Assembly (NCBI GenBank): GCA_052148155.1
Contig: JBKQIY010000050.1
Span: 1 to 61,494 of the forward strand
Reading direction: 5' to 3'
Length of the DNA stretch: 61,494 nt
Origin: JBBQER01 sp052148155
GTDB taxonomy: Bacteria; Actinomycetota; Acidimicrobiia; IMCC26256; PALSA-610
In this document: positions 23,943 to 33,972 of the stretch, piece after piece
How positions within the stretch are numbered: the first letter of the stretch is position 1
Layout of the letters: the number at the start of each line of letters is the position of its first letter
The notes under the pieces: generated by a model
Seen by the model: the letters and a program-made list of their open reading frames with translations, nothing else
What the model was told of the DNA's origin: nothing
The model's database searches: none
Position numbers and translations under genes: made by a program

Positions 23943-24737
23943 TCAGCCCGCTCCGAGCGTGCGCCGGCGTAGCCACACGTACAACGCAATACCTGTCCCG
24001 ACCGCGGCGGCCGCACTGCCGGCCGCCAAGGTCGGTCCTTTCGGCGGGACGGGGACGCGATCTCGTAGTCGCACCGGATGCTGGAACCACCGCATCTCCC
24101 ACTCGCGATCGCGTGCGACGCGGGTGAGTTCGCGGTCCGGATTCACCGCCACCGGATTGCCGACCAGCTCGAGCATCGGTAGGTCGGTGATCGAGTCCGA
24201 ATAGCCGTACGAGTTGGCGAGATCGATGCCCTCCTTCACTGCCATCTCGCGGATCGCGTCGGCCTTGTGGGGACCGTAGGCGTAGAACTCGAGCTGGCCG
24301 GTGTAGCGACCTTGCGCGTCGAGCTTGGCGCGCGTCGCGATGACGTCGTCGACACCGAGATGCTCTCCGAGCGGCTCAACCGTTTCGATCGGCGACGACG
24401 AGACGATCACCGTCTTTCGGCCGGCCTTTTTGTGCTCTTCGATCAGTTCGAGCGCCTCGGCGTAGATGATCGGGGTGAGGACGTCGTCGAGTGTCTCTCG
24501 CACGATGTCGCTGACGCGCTGCTGATCCCAACCTTTCGTGAGCGCCAGCATCGCTTCGCGCATGCGTTCCATCTTCTCGTCGTCGGCTCCGAGGAGCAGG
24601 TACACGACCTGCGCGTAGATGCCACGAACGATGGTGCGTTTCGAGATCAAACCTTCTTTGTAGAAGCGGCCACCGAGCGCCATCACTGAACTGGTGGCGA
24701 TCACCGTCTTGTCGAGATCGAAGAAGGCGGCCTCCAC
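23943..24737 (-). CDS. HAD-IB (SerB-like) phosphatase with C-terminal membrane anchor
   Basis: Protein of 264 residues. HAD motif I is FFDLDKTVIATSS (about 5-17), motif II is VIVSSSP (about 108-114) with a following basic residue, and motif III is GYSDSITDLPML (about 178-189). The helical cap lies between I and II. The class includes phosphoserine phosphatase and lysophosphatidate-type phosphatases. The last 30 residues (AAGSAAAAVGTGIALYVWL then RRR) form a transmembrane anchor, so the enzyme faces the cytoplasm at the membrane. A lipid or phospho-sugar substrate is plausible. Confidence 0.9.
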   Translation of the reverse strand: MEAAFFDLDKTVIATSSVMALGGRFYKEGLISKRTIVRGIYAQVVYLLLGADDEKMERMREAMLALTKGWDQQRVSDIVRETLDDVLTPIIYAEALELIEEHKKAGRKTVIVSSSPIETVEPLGEHLGVDDVIATRAKLDAQGRYTGQLEFYAYGPHKADAIREMAVKEGIDLANSYGYSDSITDLPMLELVGNPVAVNPDRELTRVARDREWEMRWFQHPVRLRDRVPVPPKGPTLAAGSAAAAVGTGIALYVWLRRRTLGAG

Positions 24738-24975
24738 GCTGATCGCTCCTCGCTGTGGTCCGGCTCGTCGCTTTCAGTGTGCCGTCTTTCGCCGGCCCCG
24801 CAACCGACCTCCGCGCATCGGACCGCATATATGAGCCGTATGGACCTGGACGACCTGCGCGTATCGGCCCATAGTGGGCATCTGCAGTGGCCCGGAATCC
24901 CGGACCGCAGAACATGTCGGTCCTCGCACGCCGTTTCCAGACCCGGGCCCCCGGCCCACGGACGGACGGCCCGCG

Positions 24976-26904
24976 ATGCGATCGCTTACTCGTCGATCCA
25001 CAACGCTCGCGGTGGTGGTCGCCGCGACCGCGCTCATCGGTGCGTCGGGCTGGTCGACCGCGTACGCCGAACGTCTCGCCCCGCGTCCCGCGACCGTCGG
25101 CCCGGGCCTCGAAGGCACGTTGATGGTCGCGCACGGCGACAACTTCGCGACCGGCGCGATGATCATGCAGACCGAGTTGCGTACCGCGTCCGCGGTGGTG
25201 CCGTTGACGGTGCCGCGATCGGAGCACGCGCAGATCGTTTCGCTGGCGGGACAGCAGGTACAGATGCGCGGCGCGCGTCTAGCCGCATCGGTTGTGGTTT
25301 CGGCGGTCTCGCCGATGGTGGCGCGTGCCGCGTCTACGCCGGTGGCGCGATCGATGCGTGTCGCGGTGGTGCTGCTCCGCCTTCCCGGAACGACCGCCGA
25401 ACCGGTCACCAAAGCGGCGGTACAGTCCTCGGTATTCGGTGCGACGAAGTCGGTCGCGGACTGGTATTCGCAAACGTCCGGCGGGCAGGTCGCAGTCACC
25501 GGCACGGTCTACGGGTATTACGACGGTGTCCGCAGCTGTGACCTCGCCACCGAACTCAGTGTCGGCGCCGCGGCCGCCGCGAAGGACGGATACGTCGCGT
25601 CGAACTACACCAACCTTGTCGTGTACACACCCGATCAGGCATGCAACTTCTCAGGGATGGCCTGGATTGGGGTGAGCGGCGTATTCCTCAACGGCACCGT
25701 GCTCCCGGGTGTCATCGAACACGAGCTCGGCCACAACCTCGGCCTAATGCACGCGGGGGCGTCGGCGTGCGGCGCGGCGCCGGTCTCGGCGGGCTGTCTC
25801 ATCGACTACGGCGACCCCACCGACGTGATGGGTGACCCGTCGCTCGACCACGGATACAACGCCGAGCACAAATACATGTTGGGCTGGATTCCGAGCACCG
25901 AAGTTCGGATTGTCACGACCGGGAACGCGACGATCGCGTTGACCGCCGCAGAAGATCCGCTGGTGGCGGGATCGACCGAGCTGATCCACGTCCGCGCCGC
26001 GGACGGCACGCTGTTCGCGATCGACCGCCGAGCGTCGGTCGGCTACGACGTCGGCCTGTCAGGAGTGTGGATTCGCGAGGTCGCAGACGTGCAGACCGAC
26101 GACACGGAACTGCTCACACCCGGGGCGTTGTTGGCCGGCGAGACGTTCACCGACACGGCCCACGACGTCACCATCAAGACCTTGACCGACCGCGGCCCGA
26201 CTGCGTCGATACAGGTCTGCGTCGGCCCGTGCGCGGCACCGGACGCGACGCAGACAGTTTCTGGCGCGATCGCCGGACAGAACATCACGACTGCGTCGAA
26301 GACGGCGTCGGCGAACTCGAACATCACCCTGACCGTTCCGTCCGGCCGCGCGGTCGCCGCCGGTCGCACCGTGATCGTCTCGACGTCGGCGAGCAGTGTC
26401 GCGGGGCCGGTTTCGTGCCGCGACAGCCGCGGCGACGTGTACCGCGCCGACGTGAACAGCCTCGAAGGCCAGCGGCTCATCGTCTGTGCCGCGCCCGCCG
26501 ACGTCGGGCTCCGTCCGGGCGCCACGATCACGATCCGATATCCGTCCTTCGACGGGACGACGGTGTCGACCGCCAACGACTTCTCCGGTCTGGGATCCTC
26601 GGCGCGGGACGACAAGGTCAGCGTCGCCAGCGCGAACAGCGCGGCGATCGACTCGGGTCGCACACCTCGAACGACACGCCCGGCTGAGCTCGTGTTCGGC
26701 GTCGTGATGCACGACGGCGCCGCGACCTTCGCCGCCGACGCCGGCTACACGCACCTGGGCGGCGTGCGATACCGGTCGGCGAACACACAGATGACGATCA
26801 ACCCCGAGTTCAAGATCGTCTCGTCCGACGGTGCGTTCACAGTCGGCGGCATGCTGTCGTCTCGCCAGCGATGGCACGCGGCGGTCATCACCTTCTTCGG
26901 CTAG
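24976..26904 (+). CDS. Secreted metzincin-type zinc metalloprotease
   Basis: Protein of 642 residues with a signal peptide (about 1-29, ending near AYA). The zinc site HELGHNLGLMH spans residues 249-259 and is followed by a Met-turn-like DVMGDP, the gametolysin/M11-like metzincin arrangement. A prodomain-like region (about 30-130) precedes it. After the catalytic domain come beta-rich regions (about 330-642), including a Ser/Thr/Val-rich segment with paired cysteines (CRDS, IVCAAP). ATG 24976 is chosen because it starts the signal peptide. It is probably an extracellular protease; the substrate is unknown. Confidence 0.88.
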   Translation: MRSLTRRSTTLAVVVAATALIGASGWSTAYAERLAPRPATVGPGLEGTLMVAHGDNFATGAMIMQTELRTASAVVPLTVPRSEHAQIVSLAGQQVQMRGARLAASVVVSAVSPMVARAASTPVARSMRVAVVLLRLPGTTAEPVTKAAVQSSVFGATKSVADWYSQTSGGQVAVTGTVYGYYDGVRSCDLATELSVGAAAAAKDGYVASNYTNLVVYTPDQACNFSGMAWIGVSGVFLNGTVLPGVIEHELGHNLGLMHAGASACGAAPVSAGCLIDYGDPTDVMGDPSLDHGYNAEHKYMLGWIPSTEVRIVTTGNATIALTAAEDPLVAGSTELIHVRAADGTLFAIDRRASVGYDVGLSGVWIREVADVQTDDTELLTPGALLAGETFTDTAHDVTIKTLTDRGPTASIQVCVGPCAAPDATQTVSGAIAGQNITTASKTASANSNITLTVPSGRAVAAGRTVIVSTSASSVAGPVSCRDSRGDVYRADVNSLEGQRLIVCAAPADVGLRPGATITIRYPSFDGTTVSTANDFSGLGSSARDDKVSVASANSAAIDSGRTPRTTRPAELVFGVVMHDGAATFAADAGYTHLGGVRYRSANTQMTINPEFKIVSSDGAFTVGGMLSSRQRWHAAVITFFG

Positions 26905-27151
26905 TGCCTGCGGCAACGTTTGCCTCGTGTGCACTCGCGTCGATGAGCACGTAACGCCGACGACGTGCCCGTCGGCGAGTGGCCTGAACTTGATATTCCG
27001 TGCGGCCGCGGACAGTCAACTGGGCACGTGCGAGCCCGCGGATGGAGCCGTCGACCCTCATGTTCGTCGGAACGTCTTCGAGTGCGCTCGGAGTTGATTC
27101 GTCACGGCCGCGCAGTCTCATTCCGTGGAGACTCCCAATAGCCTGTCCGTC

Positions 27152-27844
27152 ATGGCTGAGCGTGGACCGTCCGAGCTTTCGGCGCGGCTTGAGTGCGGAG
27201 CCCTAGCGGGACCGCTGTTCGTTGCCGCGTTCACGGCGATCGGGGCGAGGCGGCCGGCGTACGACTCGCGGCGCCACACGGTGAGTTCGCTTGCGGTCGG
27301 TTATCGGGGGTGGTTGCAGCAGGCCAATTTCATTGTTGCCGGTGTGCTCTACTCTTATGCCGCGCAAGGCCTCTGTCGGTGCCCCCGCCGGAGCGTGGGT
27401 CCCCGTGTTGTTCCGGCGCTGATCGCAGCGGCCGGCGTTGGTCTGATCGGTTCCGGCGTCTTTGTCACCGATCCGATGGGCGACTTCCCGCCTGTGACCC
27501 CTATGGCAGACGGACCCGACGACGATTCGCTCGCCGAACCTGCGCCAACCCGTGAAGGCAAGCTGCACAACGTTTGCGCGATCCCGATTTTCGCGGGAAT
27601 ACCCCTGGCCGAGCTGGCGAGCGCGGTCGTTGCCGCACGAAGAGGGGACTACCGCTGGGCGTCGTACTCGGCGGCATCGAGCGTCGCGATGGTCGGCAGT
27701 TTCATGCTGATGGGTATGGCTTTCGGCGGCGTGCCACGCTTTGCTGGCAAAGGAGGGCTCTTCCAGCGCATCTCGATCGCATCCGGGTTCGGAAGGCTTA
27801 CCGCCCTGTCGCTTCGTGCCCTGTCATCGCTCCCTCATAATTGA
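27152..27844 (+). CDS. DUF998-like integral membrane protein
   Basis: Protein of 230 residues with about six transmembrane helices. Hallmarks of DUF998 are PAYDSRRHTVSSLAVGYRGW (about 28-47), GVFVTDPMGDFPP (about 106-118) and LHNVCAIPIFAGIPLAEL near the fourth helix. Function unknown. A GTG at 27125 would add nine residues; ATG 27152 is preferred because it starts nearer the first conserved segment. It stands alone between the metalloprotease and a reductase-fold gene. Confidence 0.82.
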   Translation: MAERGPSELSARLECGALAGPLFVAAFTAIGARRPAYDSRRHTVSSLAVGYRGWLQQANFIVAGVLYSYAAQGLCRCPRRSVGPRVVPALIAAAGVGLIGSGVFVTDPMGDFPPVTPMADGPDDDSLAEPAPTREGKLHNVCAIPIFAGIPLAELASAVVAARRGDYRWASYSAASSVAMVGSFMLMGMAFGGVPRFAGKGGLFQRISIASGFGRLTALSLRALSSLPHN

Positions 27845-28273
27845 CACCACCGTCTCCAACAGACGACCGCGCGGGCATTCCCGAGATGCCGATACACCGT
27901 TGACCTCGGAGTCACCGCCGCGCCCGAACCACTCGGGCAGCAGGGGGCTGTCTCTTCACAGGGCAAACGTTGCTTGACGCGGCATGAGAACACCGACTTC
28001 GGTCGACAACGAGCGGAGCGGTGGCGACGTCCGCGCCGACATCGACGTCGCCAATGGAACCGCTTCGGATCTCAGAGCGGGGTCGCGGGCTACGGACGGC
28101 GTTGGCTGGTGAGCGGGTCGACGGCGTCGTGTGCGGCTCCGGCTGGTGGTGTTGTGCGCGCACTGAACCATCAGGCCAATCTGTACCCACCAGCGATGCA
28201 GGCACGGCGATGAATCCTGCATGTGACCGGGGTCTGAAGAGCGACACGCAGCCTCCAAGAAGAGGAAGACATC
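27845..28273. other. Intergenic stretch without recognisable gene
   Basis: About 430 bp with no convincing coding frame on either strand. A GAAGAGGAAG purine run just before 28274 supplies the ribosome site of the next gene. Confidence 0.4.
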
Positions 28274-28921
28274 ATGGGCAAGCTGATCGTGACCGAGTTC
28301 GTCACGATCAACGGGGTTGCGCAGGCGCCCGGAGGGCCCGACGAGGACCGCGACGGTGGCTTCACGCACGGCGGATGGCAGGCGCCGCTAGTCGACCAGG
28401 CGTCCGCCACGATTGTCTTCGAGCAAGCGAGCAGCATGGACGCACTGGTCCTCGGCCGCAAGACGTACGAAATCTTCGCCAATTACTGGCCGGCAGCTCC
28501 AGCGGAGATCCCGTTCGCCGGCCTGCTCAACGGTGTCCCCAAGTACGTCGCGAGCCGTACGCTCGCCGGCCCTCTGGCCTGGCAGGGCTCGACCCTTGTC
28601 GCCGAAGCCGTCGCCGACGGCATCACCTCTATCAAGGAGCGCCATAACGAGGTCCACGTCATCGGCAGCCTCAACCTCGTGCAGTCTCTGCTGCGCTTCG
28701 GCCTCGTCGATCGGCTGAACCTGTGGCTGTTCCCGCTGGTGCTCGGGAGCGGAAAGCGGTTGTTCGCCGACGGGACCGTGCCCACATCGCTGCGTCTGAC
28801 CGAATCGATGACCTACCCCACCGGCACGCTGCATCTCGCCTATGAGATTGCCGGAACGCCCACGTACGGCAACCTCGCCATCGAAGACCAGGACCTACAA
28901 CGCCTCGCCGGAGATGACTAG
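28274..28921 (+). CDS. Dihydrofolate-reductase-fold (RibD C-terminal) protein
   Basis: Protein of 215 residues of the RibD_C superfamily. KLIVTEFVTINGVAQAPGGPD (about 3-23), DALVLGRKTYEIFANYWP (about 56-73), VHVIGSLNLVQSLLRFGLVD and LWLFPLVLGSGKRLF are the typical blocks. The G-S-L-N loop corresponds to the NADPH-binding glycine motif. Actinobacteria carry many such paralogues with unknown substrates, and a second one lies at 49020. It starts after a GAAGAGGAAG ribosome site. It is transcribed alone. Confidence 0.88.
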   Translation: MGKLIVTEFVTINGVAQAPGGPDEDRDGGFTHGGWQAPLVDQASATIVFEQASSMDALVLGRKTYEIFANYWPAAPAEIPFAGLLNGVPKYVASRTLAGPLAWQGSTLVAEAVADGITSIKERHNEVHVIGSLNLVQSLLRFGLVDRLNLWLFPLVLGSGKRLFADGTVPTSLRLTESMTYPTGTLHLAYEIAGTPTYGNLAIEDQDLQRLAGDD

Positions 28922-29172
28922 CGCCGTGTCAGCCAACGTTCGCCCGGTTTCGATGCCGGGCGCGGTCGGGGCGATTCGGCGCACGTCCCGTCGATCTGTG
29001 CGGATCTGCTCCCCTGGCATAAGCATCCCGGCAATGGCACTATGCACGTGCGTCTCCACCTGCGCGCCGCACGCGTTCGAGGAGGGGAGAGCGCAGTGTT
29101 GCTGATGACCTCGTCTCGCTGTGGACGTCTTTGCGTGACTTGGTCGTACGACGGCACCTCGGGGATCGGCTT

Positions 29173-29898
29173 GTGACACCAGCGCGTTCGTCGGCTCGTT
29201 GGGAGCGGTACGGATGGGCGGCCGGTATCGTCTACGTCGCCGCACTCGTCGCTGAGACAGCGATCTCGGTAACAGTTCCGATCAGCCAGAACGATTCGGC
29301 GGCGAAGATCGCGAACGAACTCAACGCGCACACCACGCAGCTTCTCATCGTCGTGTGCCTTTGCGTCGTGTACGCGGCTGCGTTCCCGATCTTCCTTTGG
29401 AAGCTCTACGACCTGCTGCACGCAGACAACGGCCGGTCGCGCACGCTCGCGGTCTTGGTCCTCGTTGGTGGCGCACTCTTTATCGCCTTCCACGCCACGA
29501 GCGACGTCGGGATTTACGCGATGCTGGGAGCGAAGGTCGCGTCCTACAGCGCTCACCACGACCCAGGAATCTCCTACACGCTGTACCTCACGACGTTCGC
29601 GATCGACAGCGTCGGCGATGTCTTCGGCAGCCTCTTCCTGTTCGCTGCCGGGCTGCTCGTGATTCGCAGTGGTCTGTTGCCGCGGTGGCTCGCGTGGGTC
29701 GCGATCGTCGCCGCAATCTTCCTATTCCTCCAGGGCTTCGGTCTCGGCGGCGTCGTCGCGCCGTTCGGGCTTGTCTTCGACGGCGTCGGCTTCGTGCTGC
29801 TCCTTGTCTTCGTCCTGGTGAGCAGCGTGATCGCGCTGCGGCGAGTGGACGCGGTTCCGAATGCTTCGAATCCACCCGTAGCTGACCCACTTCTCTAG
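29173..29898 (+). CDS. DUF4386-like integral membrane protein
   Basis: Protein of 241 residues with about six transmembrane helices: AAGIVYVAALVAETAISVTV, LLIVVCLCVVYAAAFPIFLW, TLAVLVLVGGALFIAFHATS, SVGDVFGSLFLFAAGLLVIR, RWLAWVAIVAAIFLFLQGFG and a last one near 200-222. The order and the short Gly/Pro-flanked loops resemble DUF4386. Function unknown. GTG 29173 is selected because it precedes a basic stretch just before the first helix; a TTG at 29131 would add 14 residues. Confidence 0.75.
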   Translation: MTPARSSARWERYGWAAGIVYVAALVAETAISVTVPISQNDSAAKIANELNAHTTQLLIVVCLCVVYAAAFPIFLWKLYDLLHADNGRSRTLAVLVLVGGALFIAFHATSDVGIYAMLGAKVASYSAHHDPGISYTLYLTTFAIDSVGDVFGSLFLFAAGLLVIRSGLLPRWLAWVAIVAAIFLFLQGFGLGGVVAPFGLVFDGVGFVLLLVFVLVSSVIALRRVDAVPNASNPPVADPLL

Positions 29899-30181
29899 CG
29901 TGCGGCGCCATCGCTGCGATCTCGCGCACGTCGTGGATCCGTAGTCCGGAACAGACGTGCGCACATATCGCGCCCTGCAGGCGCGGGTGCAGTGGTTCCG
30001 GGCCCGCTGCGGCAACATCGCAAACCGTGGTTGACGCGCCACTAGCGAAGCGAGCGAGGCCGACGCCCAGCCCTGCCACCGAAGATCCGATCGGGGCCCG
30101 GAACGCCCCGCCATCACGGCCTGTGTTCGCGCCAGATACGCCGAACCGGGCAGAACGTGCGCCCGTTCGTCTCCTGACGAC

Positions 30182-32464
30182 TCAGCCGCGAACTGGTGCG
30201 CGGGCCATGAGCCGAAGGAGCGTGATCGCGCCGGCCTTGTCGAGGTACTCGTTCCAGTTTCCGCACTTGGGTGACTGGACACACGACGGGCAGCCGCGGT
30301 CGCAGGGGCACGCCCCAACGAGATCGAGTGTCGCACGGACGTGCCGTGGCGCAGCCTCGAACGCAAGCTCCGCGATACCGGCACCGCCCGGATATCCGTC
30401 GTAGACGAAAATCGTCGGTTCGCCCGTCTGGGGGTGCGCGGCCATCGACACTCCGCCGACGTCCCAACGGTCGCAGATCGTGAACAGTGGAAGCATTCCG
30501 ATCAGCCCATGTTCAGCCGCGTGCACGGTGCCCATCGTCCGGCCCGGCGCGATGCCTGCCTGCTCGATCGACTCGGCCGCCACCGTGTACCAGCACGCCC
30601 GTGTCACCAGCGCACGTTCGGGAAGGTCGAGGTCGCAAACTTCGATCACCCGGTTGGTCGAAAGCTGCTTCCGCTGGTAGGCGATCACGTGGCTGCGCAC
30701 CTCAACGGCACCGAGATGCACGATCGCGTCACCGACGGCCGCCTGACGCTCATCGGCGACGATCGCGATCTCGGTCTCGGTACGCGGCATCGTGTACTCG
30801 TCGTCGTCGTACGGTTCGAGCACCGCGAGATGTTCTTGCATGTCGAGCCGATCGACGCGGAACTGCTGACCCTGGTGCAAATAGATCGCGCCGGGATGCG
30901 CGACCGCGAACACACGCGCGTCGTCGACGGTCCCGATCGTGCGTTCCGTTTCGGCGTCGACGAGCCGATACTCGATCGACGATCCGGTCCGCAGCCCGAC
31001 CGCCGCGGCCGGAGCGCGTGGACCCGACCAGTACATCCGACCGCCGCGCGGCGTGAGCAGGTCGGCGTGCACGAGTTCACGCACCGCTTCGTCGAGACCG
31101 TCGCCGAACCAGCGGACGTCGTCTTGGTCGATCGGCAACTCATGCGCGGCGCACGCGACCTGCGCGCGCAGCACGAACGGGTTCTGGGGGTTGACGACCG
31201 CACGTTCCGGTCCCCGACCTGTCAACTCGTCTGGATGCGCGATGTACCACTGGTCGAGCTGGTCGTCACCGGCGACCAGCACCGCGACGGCGCGCCGATC
31301 GGTTCGGCCCGCCCGACCGGCCTGCTGCCACATCGATGCCAACGTGCCCGGGAAGCCGTTGAGGACGACCGCGTCGAGGCCGCCGACGTCGATGCCGAGC
31401 TCGAGTGCATTCGTCGCCGCGACACCGAGGAGACGGCCGCTTGTGAGTTCGACTTCCAGCGCCCGACGTTCCGCCGCGAGGTAGCCCGCCCGATAGGCCG
31501 CGACGCGGGCACCGAGCCCAGGTTCGAACCGTTCGAGGCGCGCCCGGGCGTGCTGGGCGACAACTTCCGCGCCGCGGCGGCTGCGCGTGAACGCGAGCGT
31601 CGGGTAGCCGGCACGAACGAAGCGGGCGAGAAGCTCGGCCGTTTCGACATTGGCTGACGCCCGTGCGCCGGAGTGCTCGTCGAGCAGGGGGCGCTGCCAA
31701 CATGCCAGCACACGTTCGGAACGGGGGGATCCGTCTCGGTCGATCTGGTCGACGGGAAGGCCGCACAGCTCGGTCGCGAGCGCTCCAGGATTGCCGATGG
31801 TCGCGCTCGCGAAGCAGAACGTCGGGTTCGCGCCGTAGTGCTCGCAGACGCGTCGCAAACGGTGCAGGACATGCGCGACGTGGCTGCCGAAGATCCCGCG
31901 TTGGGTGTGCAACTCGTCGACGACGACGTAACGCAAGCGCATCAAAAATGTGGCCCAACGCTGATGCGAGGGCAGGATCCCGACGTGCAGCATGTCAGGG
32001 TTGGTGAGCACGACGTTGGCGTTTTTGCGCGCCCAGCCGCGGTCGTCGGTGCTGGTATCACCGTCGAACGTGACGGCCCGCAAGCCGGGGACAAGCCACG
32101 ACCGCAGCGCGCGAAGCTGATCGTGCGCGAGCGCCTTCGTCGGGAAGATTAACAACGCGGTGTCGTGGCGCTGCGCGACGACCGATTCGACGATGGGAAC
32201 CTGGTAGCACAACGATTTTCCGGACGCGGTTCCGGTCGCGATGACAACACTTGTCCCCCCGCGCAGCCGGTCGATCGCGTCGGCCTGGTGGGTGTACAGC
32301 CGCTCGATTCCCCGCGCCGAGATCCGCTGTGCGACTTCGGGCGTCAACGGCGAGGTCAGATCCGCGTACTGGGCCGGACGGGCCGCCAAGACCTCGCGAT
32401 GTACGAGCCGGCCGGCAAGTTCGGGGTCGGCCGCGAGCGTGGTGAGCGCATCGCACGCGTCCAT
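30182..32464 (-). CDS. DEAD/DEAH-box helicase with C-terminal four-cysteine domain (MrfA-like)
   Basis: Protein of 760 residues from ATG 32464; a start at 32611 would add 49 low-complexity residues. RecA1 has Walker A (ATGTASGKSLCYQ, about 75-87), DEAH-type box VVVDELHTQRG and SAT (FASATIGNP). RecA2 ends with QQAGRAGR. The C-terminal DUF1998 region carries four clustered cysteines (CPCDRGCPSCVQSPKCG), the zinc-like site of MrfA/YprA helicases. B. subtilis MrfA acts in excision repair of mitomycin C damage. A DNA repair role is inferred from that family. Confidence 0.92.
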   Translation of the reverse strand: MDACDALTTLAADPELAGRLVHREVLAARPAQYADLTSPLTPEVAQRISARGIERLYTHQADAIDRLRGGTSVVIATGTASGKSLCYQVPIVESVVAQRHDTALLIFPTKALAHDQLRALRSWLVPGLRAVTFDGDTSTDDRGWARKNANVVLTNPDMLHVGILPSHQRWATFLMRLRYVVVDELHTQRGIFGSHVAHVLHRLRRVCEHYGANPTFCFASATIGNPGALATELCGLPVDQIDRDGSPRSERVLACWQRPLLDEHSGARASANVETAELLARFVRAGYPTLAFTRSRRGAEVVAQHARARLERFEPGLGARVAAYRAGYLAAERRALEVELTSGRLLGVAATNALELGIDVGGLDAVVLNGFPGTLASMWQQAGRAGRTDRRAVAVLVAGDDQLDQWYIAHPDELTGRGPERAVVNPQNPFVLRAQVACAAHELPIDQDDVRWFGDGLDEAVRELVHADLLTPRGGRMYWSGPRAPAAAVGLRTGSSIEYRLVDAETERTIGTVDDARVFAVAHPGAIYLHQGQQFRVDRLDMQEHLAVLEPYDDDEYTMPRTETEIAIVADERQAAVGDAIVHLGAVEVRSHVIAYQRKQLSTNRVIEVCDLDLPERALVTRACWYTVAAESIEQAGIAPGRTMGTVHAAEHGLIGMLPLFTICDRWDVGGVSMAAHPQTGEPTIFVYDGYPGGAGIAELAFEAAPRHVRATLDLVGACPCDRGCPSCVQSPKCGNWNEYLDKAGAITLLRLMARAPVRG

Positions 32465-32650
32465 GCCGCCGAGGGTATCGACCCCATACGACAACGTCGG
32501 TCTGGTTGGCCGGTCGCGCCCATCGGTTTCGAGCACGACATCGCCGCGGAAGTCGCCGAACGGTCCGCCCGCCTCGCTGGTGGGGCGCCGCCCGTCCAGA
32601 TCCTGCGTCACGGATGGGCGAAGGTCGAAAGCGCGAGGTCGCGCACTGAA

Positions 32651-33313
32651 TCAGCCGCCGGTCAGGATTTGCCGCACGTCATCTTCGGCGTCGTGGGTGA
32701 CCATGGCGAGCACTTCGTCGCCGGCTTCGAAGATCGTGTCACCGCGTGGCATCACGACGTGTTCGCTGCGAACCACCGCGACGATGGTCGCGTCACGCGG
32801 AATGTCGAGGTCTTTGATCGCGTGACCGACGACCGGTGCGTCGTCGGCGAGCGTCACTTCGACCAACCCGACGTTGCCGCCTTCGAACTGGAGTATCCGC
32901 ACGAGCCGTCCGACCGAGACCGCTTCCTCAACCAGCGCGGTAATCAGGTGCGGTGTCGACACCGACAAGTCGACGCCCCAGTTTTCGTTGAACAGCCACT
33001 CGTTCTTCGGATGATTCACTCGGGCGACGACCCGCGGCACTCCGAACTCCTGTTTGGCCAGCAGCGAAATCACGAGGTTGTCTTCGTCGTCTCCGGTCGC
33101 CGCGACGACGACGTCGCACCGTTCGAGTCCGGCAACTCGCAACGACGCCACCTCGCACGCGTCGGCGACGAGCCATTCCACACCGTCGGCGGTGTGGGAC
33201 CGGTCTACGACGGCCGGGTTCTGTTCGATGAGCTGCACTTGATGGCCGGCGCCCGACAGATCATTGGCGATGAAGAGCCCGACGTTGCCGGCGCCGGCGA
33301 TCGCGACCCGCAT
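32651..33313 (-). CDS. TrkA-type NAD-binding K+ uptake regulator (second of pair)
   Basis: Protein of 220 residues. An N-terminal RCK_N Rossmann domain starts with VAIAGAGNVGLFIANDL (about 3-19). Its second half holds CDVVVAATGDDEDNLVISLL. The C-terminal RCK_C domain (about 135-218) ends in EAGDEVLAMVTHD. Such proteins bind NAD(H) or nucleotides and gate a Trk/Ktr potassium channel at the membrane. It starts one base inside the stop of the upstream paralogue (TGATG), giving a CeoB/CeoC-type pair. No channel gene lies next to it. Confidence 0.92.
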   Translation of the reverse strand: MRVAIAGAGNVGLFIANDLSGAGHQVQLIEQNPAVVDRSHTADGVEWLVADACEVASLRVAGLERCDVVVAATGDDEDNLVISLLAKQEFGVPRVVARVNHPKNEWLFNENWGVDLSVSTPHLITALVEEAVSVGRLVRILQFEGGNVGLVEVTLADDAPVVGHAIKDLDIPRDATIVAVVRSEHVVMPRGDTIFEAGDEVLAMVTHDAEDDVRQILTGG

Positions 33314-33972
33314 CAGTGCGCTCCCGCGGATTCGATGTGGGCTTGCAGCTGGTCGACGTCTTCGACCTCACAGACGAACACGAGCACGTCGCCGTCCTGT
33401 CCGACCATGTCGGCGGTCACGATCTGCGCCTTCCCGAACCGTCTCACGGCCGCGAGGCAGAAGCTGCCCGGCCGGTTGAGCAGCGAAAGCTTCTTCCCGA
33501 CGGCAAGGGTCGGGATCTCGCGTTCGATGATCCCGACCTGGCCGGTGGGATCGGTCCAGTCGCTGCGAGACTCGGCCGGCAGCAGCCGTCGCAGGACCTG
33601 ATCGGTCGTCCACGCCACGGTCGCGACAGTTGGGATGCCGAGCCGCTGATAGATCAACGCCCGCCTCGGGTCGTAGATACGCGCGACGACATGTTCGATG
33701 CCGTAGGTCTCGCGTGCGATCCGGGCACACAAGATGTTGGAGTTGTCGCCGCTCGTCACCGACGCGAACGCCTCGGCCTTGGAGATGCCGGCCACCTCGA
33801 GGTGATCGCGGTCGAAGCCGAAGCCGACGACCGTCGTGCCGGCAAAGTCCTTCGGCAGGCGCCGGAACGCCCGCTCGTTCTTGTCGACGACCGCCACGCT
33901 GTGGTTGGTCTGCTCGAGGGCGCCGGCCAACTCGCTGCCCACCCGTCCGCAGCCGATGACGACGACGTGCAC
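33313..33972 (-). CDS. TrkA-type NAD-binding K+ uptake regulator (first of pair)
   Basis: Protein of 219 residues. It starts at GTG 33972, which has AGGAGG five bases upstream; longer frames lack this. The RCK_N domain begins HVVVIGCGRVGSELAGALEQ, followed by AFASVTSGDNSNILCARIA. The RCK_C domain (about 130-217) has the hydrophobic core EIPTLAVGKKLSLLNRPG. It forms a TGATG-coupled pair with the downstream paralogue, and together they would regulate potassium uptake. Divergent from the DtxR gene. Confidence 0.92.
   Translation of the reverse strand: MHVVVIGCGRVGSELAGALEQTNHSVAVVDKNERAFRRLPKDFAGTTVVGFGFDRDHLEVAGISKAEAFASVTSGDNSNILCARIARETYGIEHVVARIYDPRRALIYQRLGIPTVATVAWTTDQVLRRLLPAESRSDWTDPTGQVGIIEREIPTLAVGKKLSLLNRPGSFCLAAVRRFGKAQIVTADMVGQDGDVLVFVCEVEDVDQLQAHIESAGAH

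Noticed and set aside
29900..30060. Leftward reading GLRIHDVREIAAM that resembles the C-terminus of dihydropteroate synthase
   Set aside because: Only about 20 residues fit, no other part of the enzyme is found around it, and the match may be chance.
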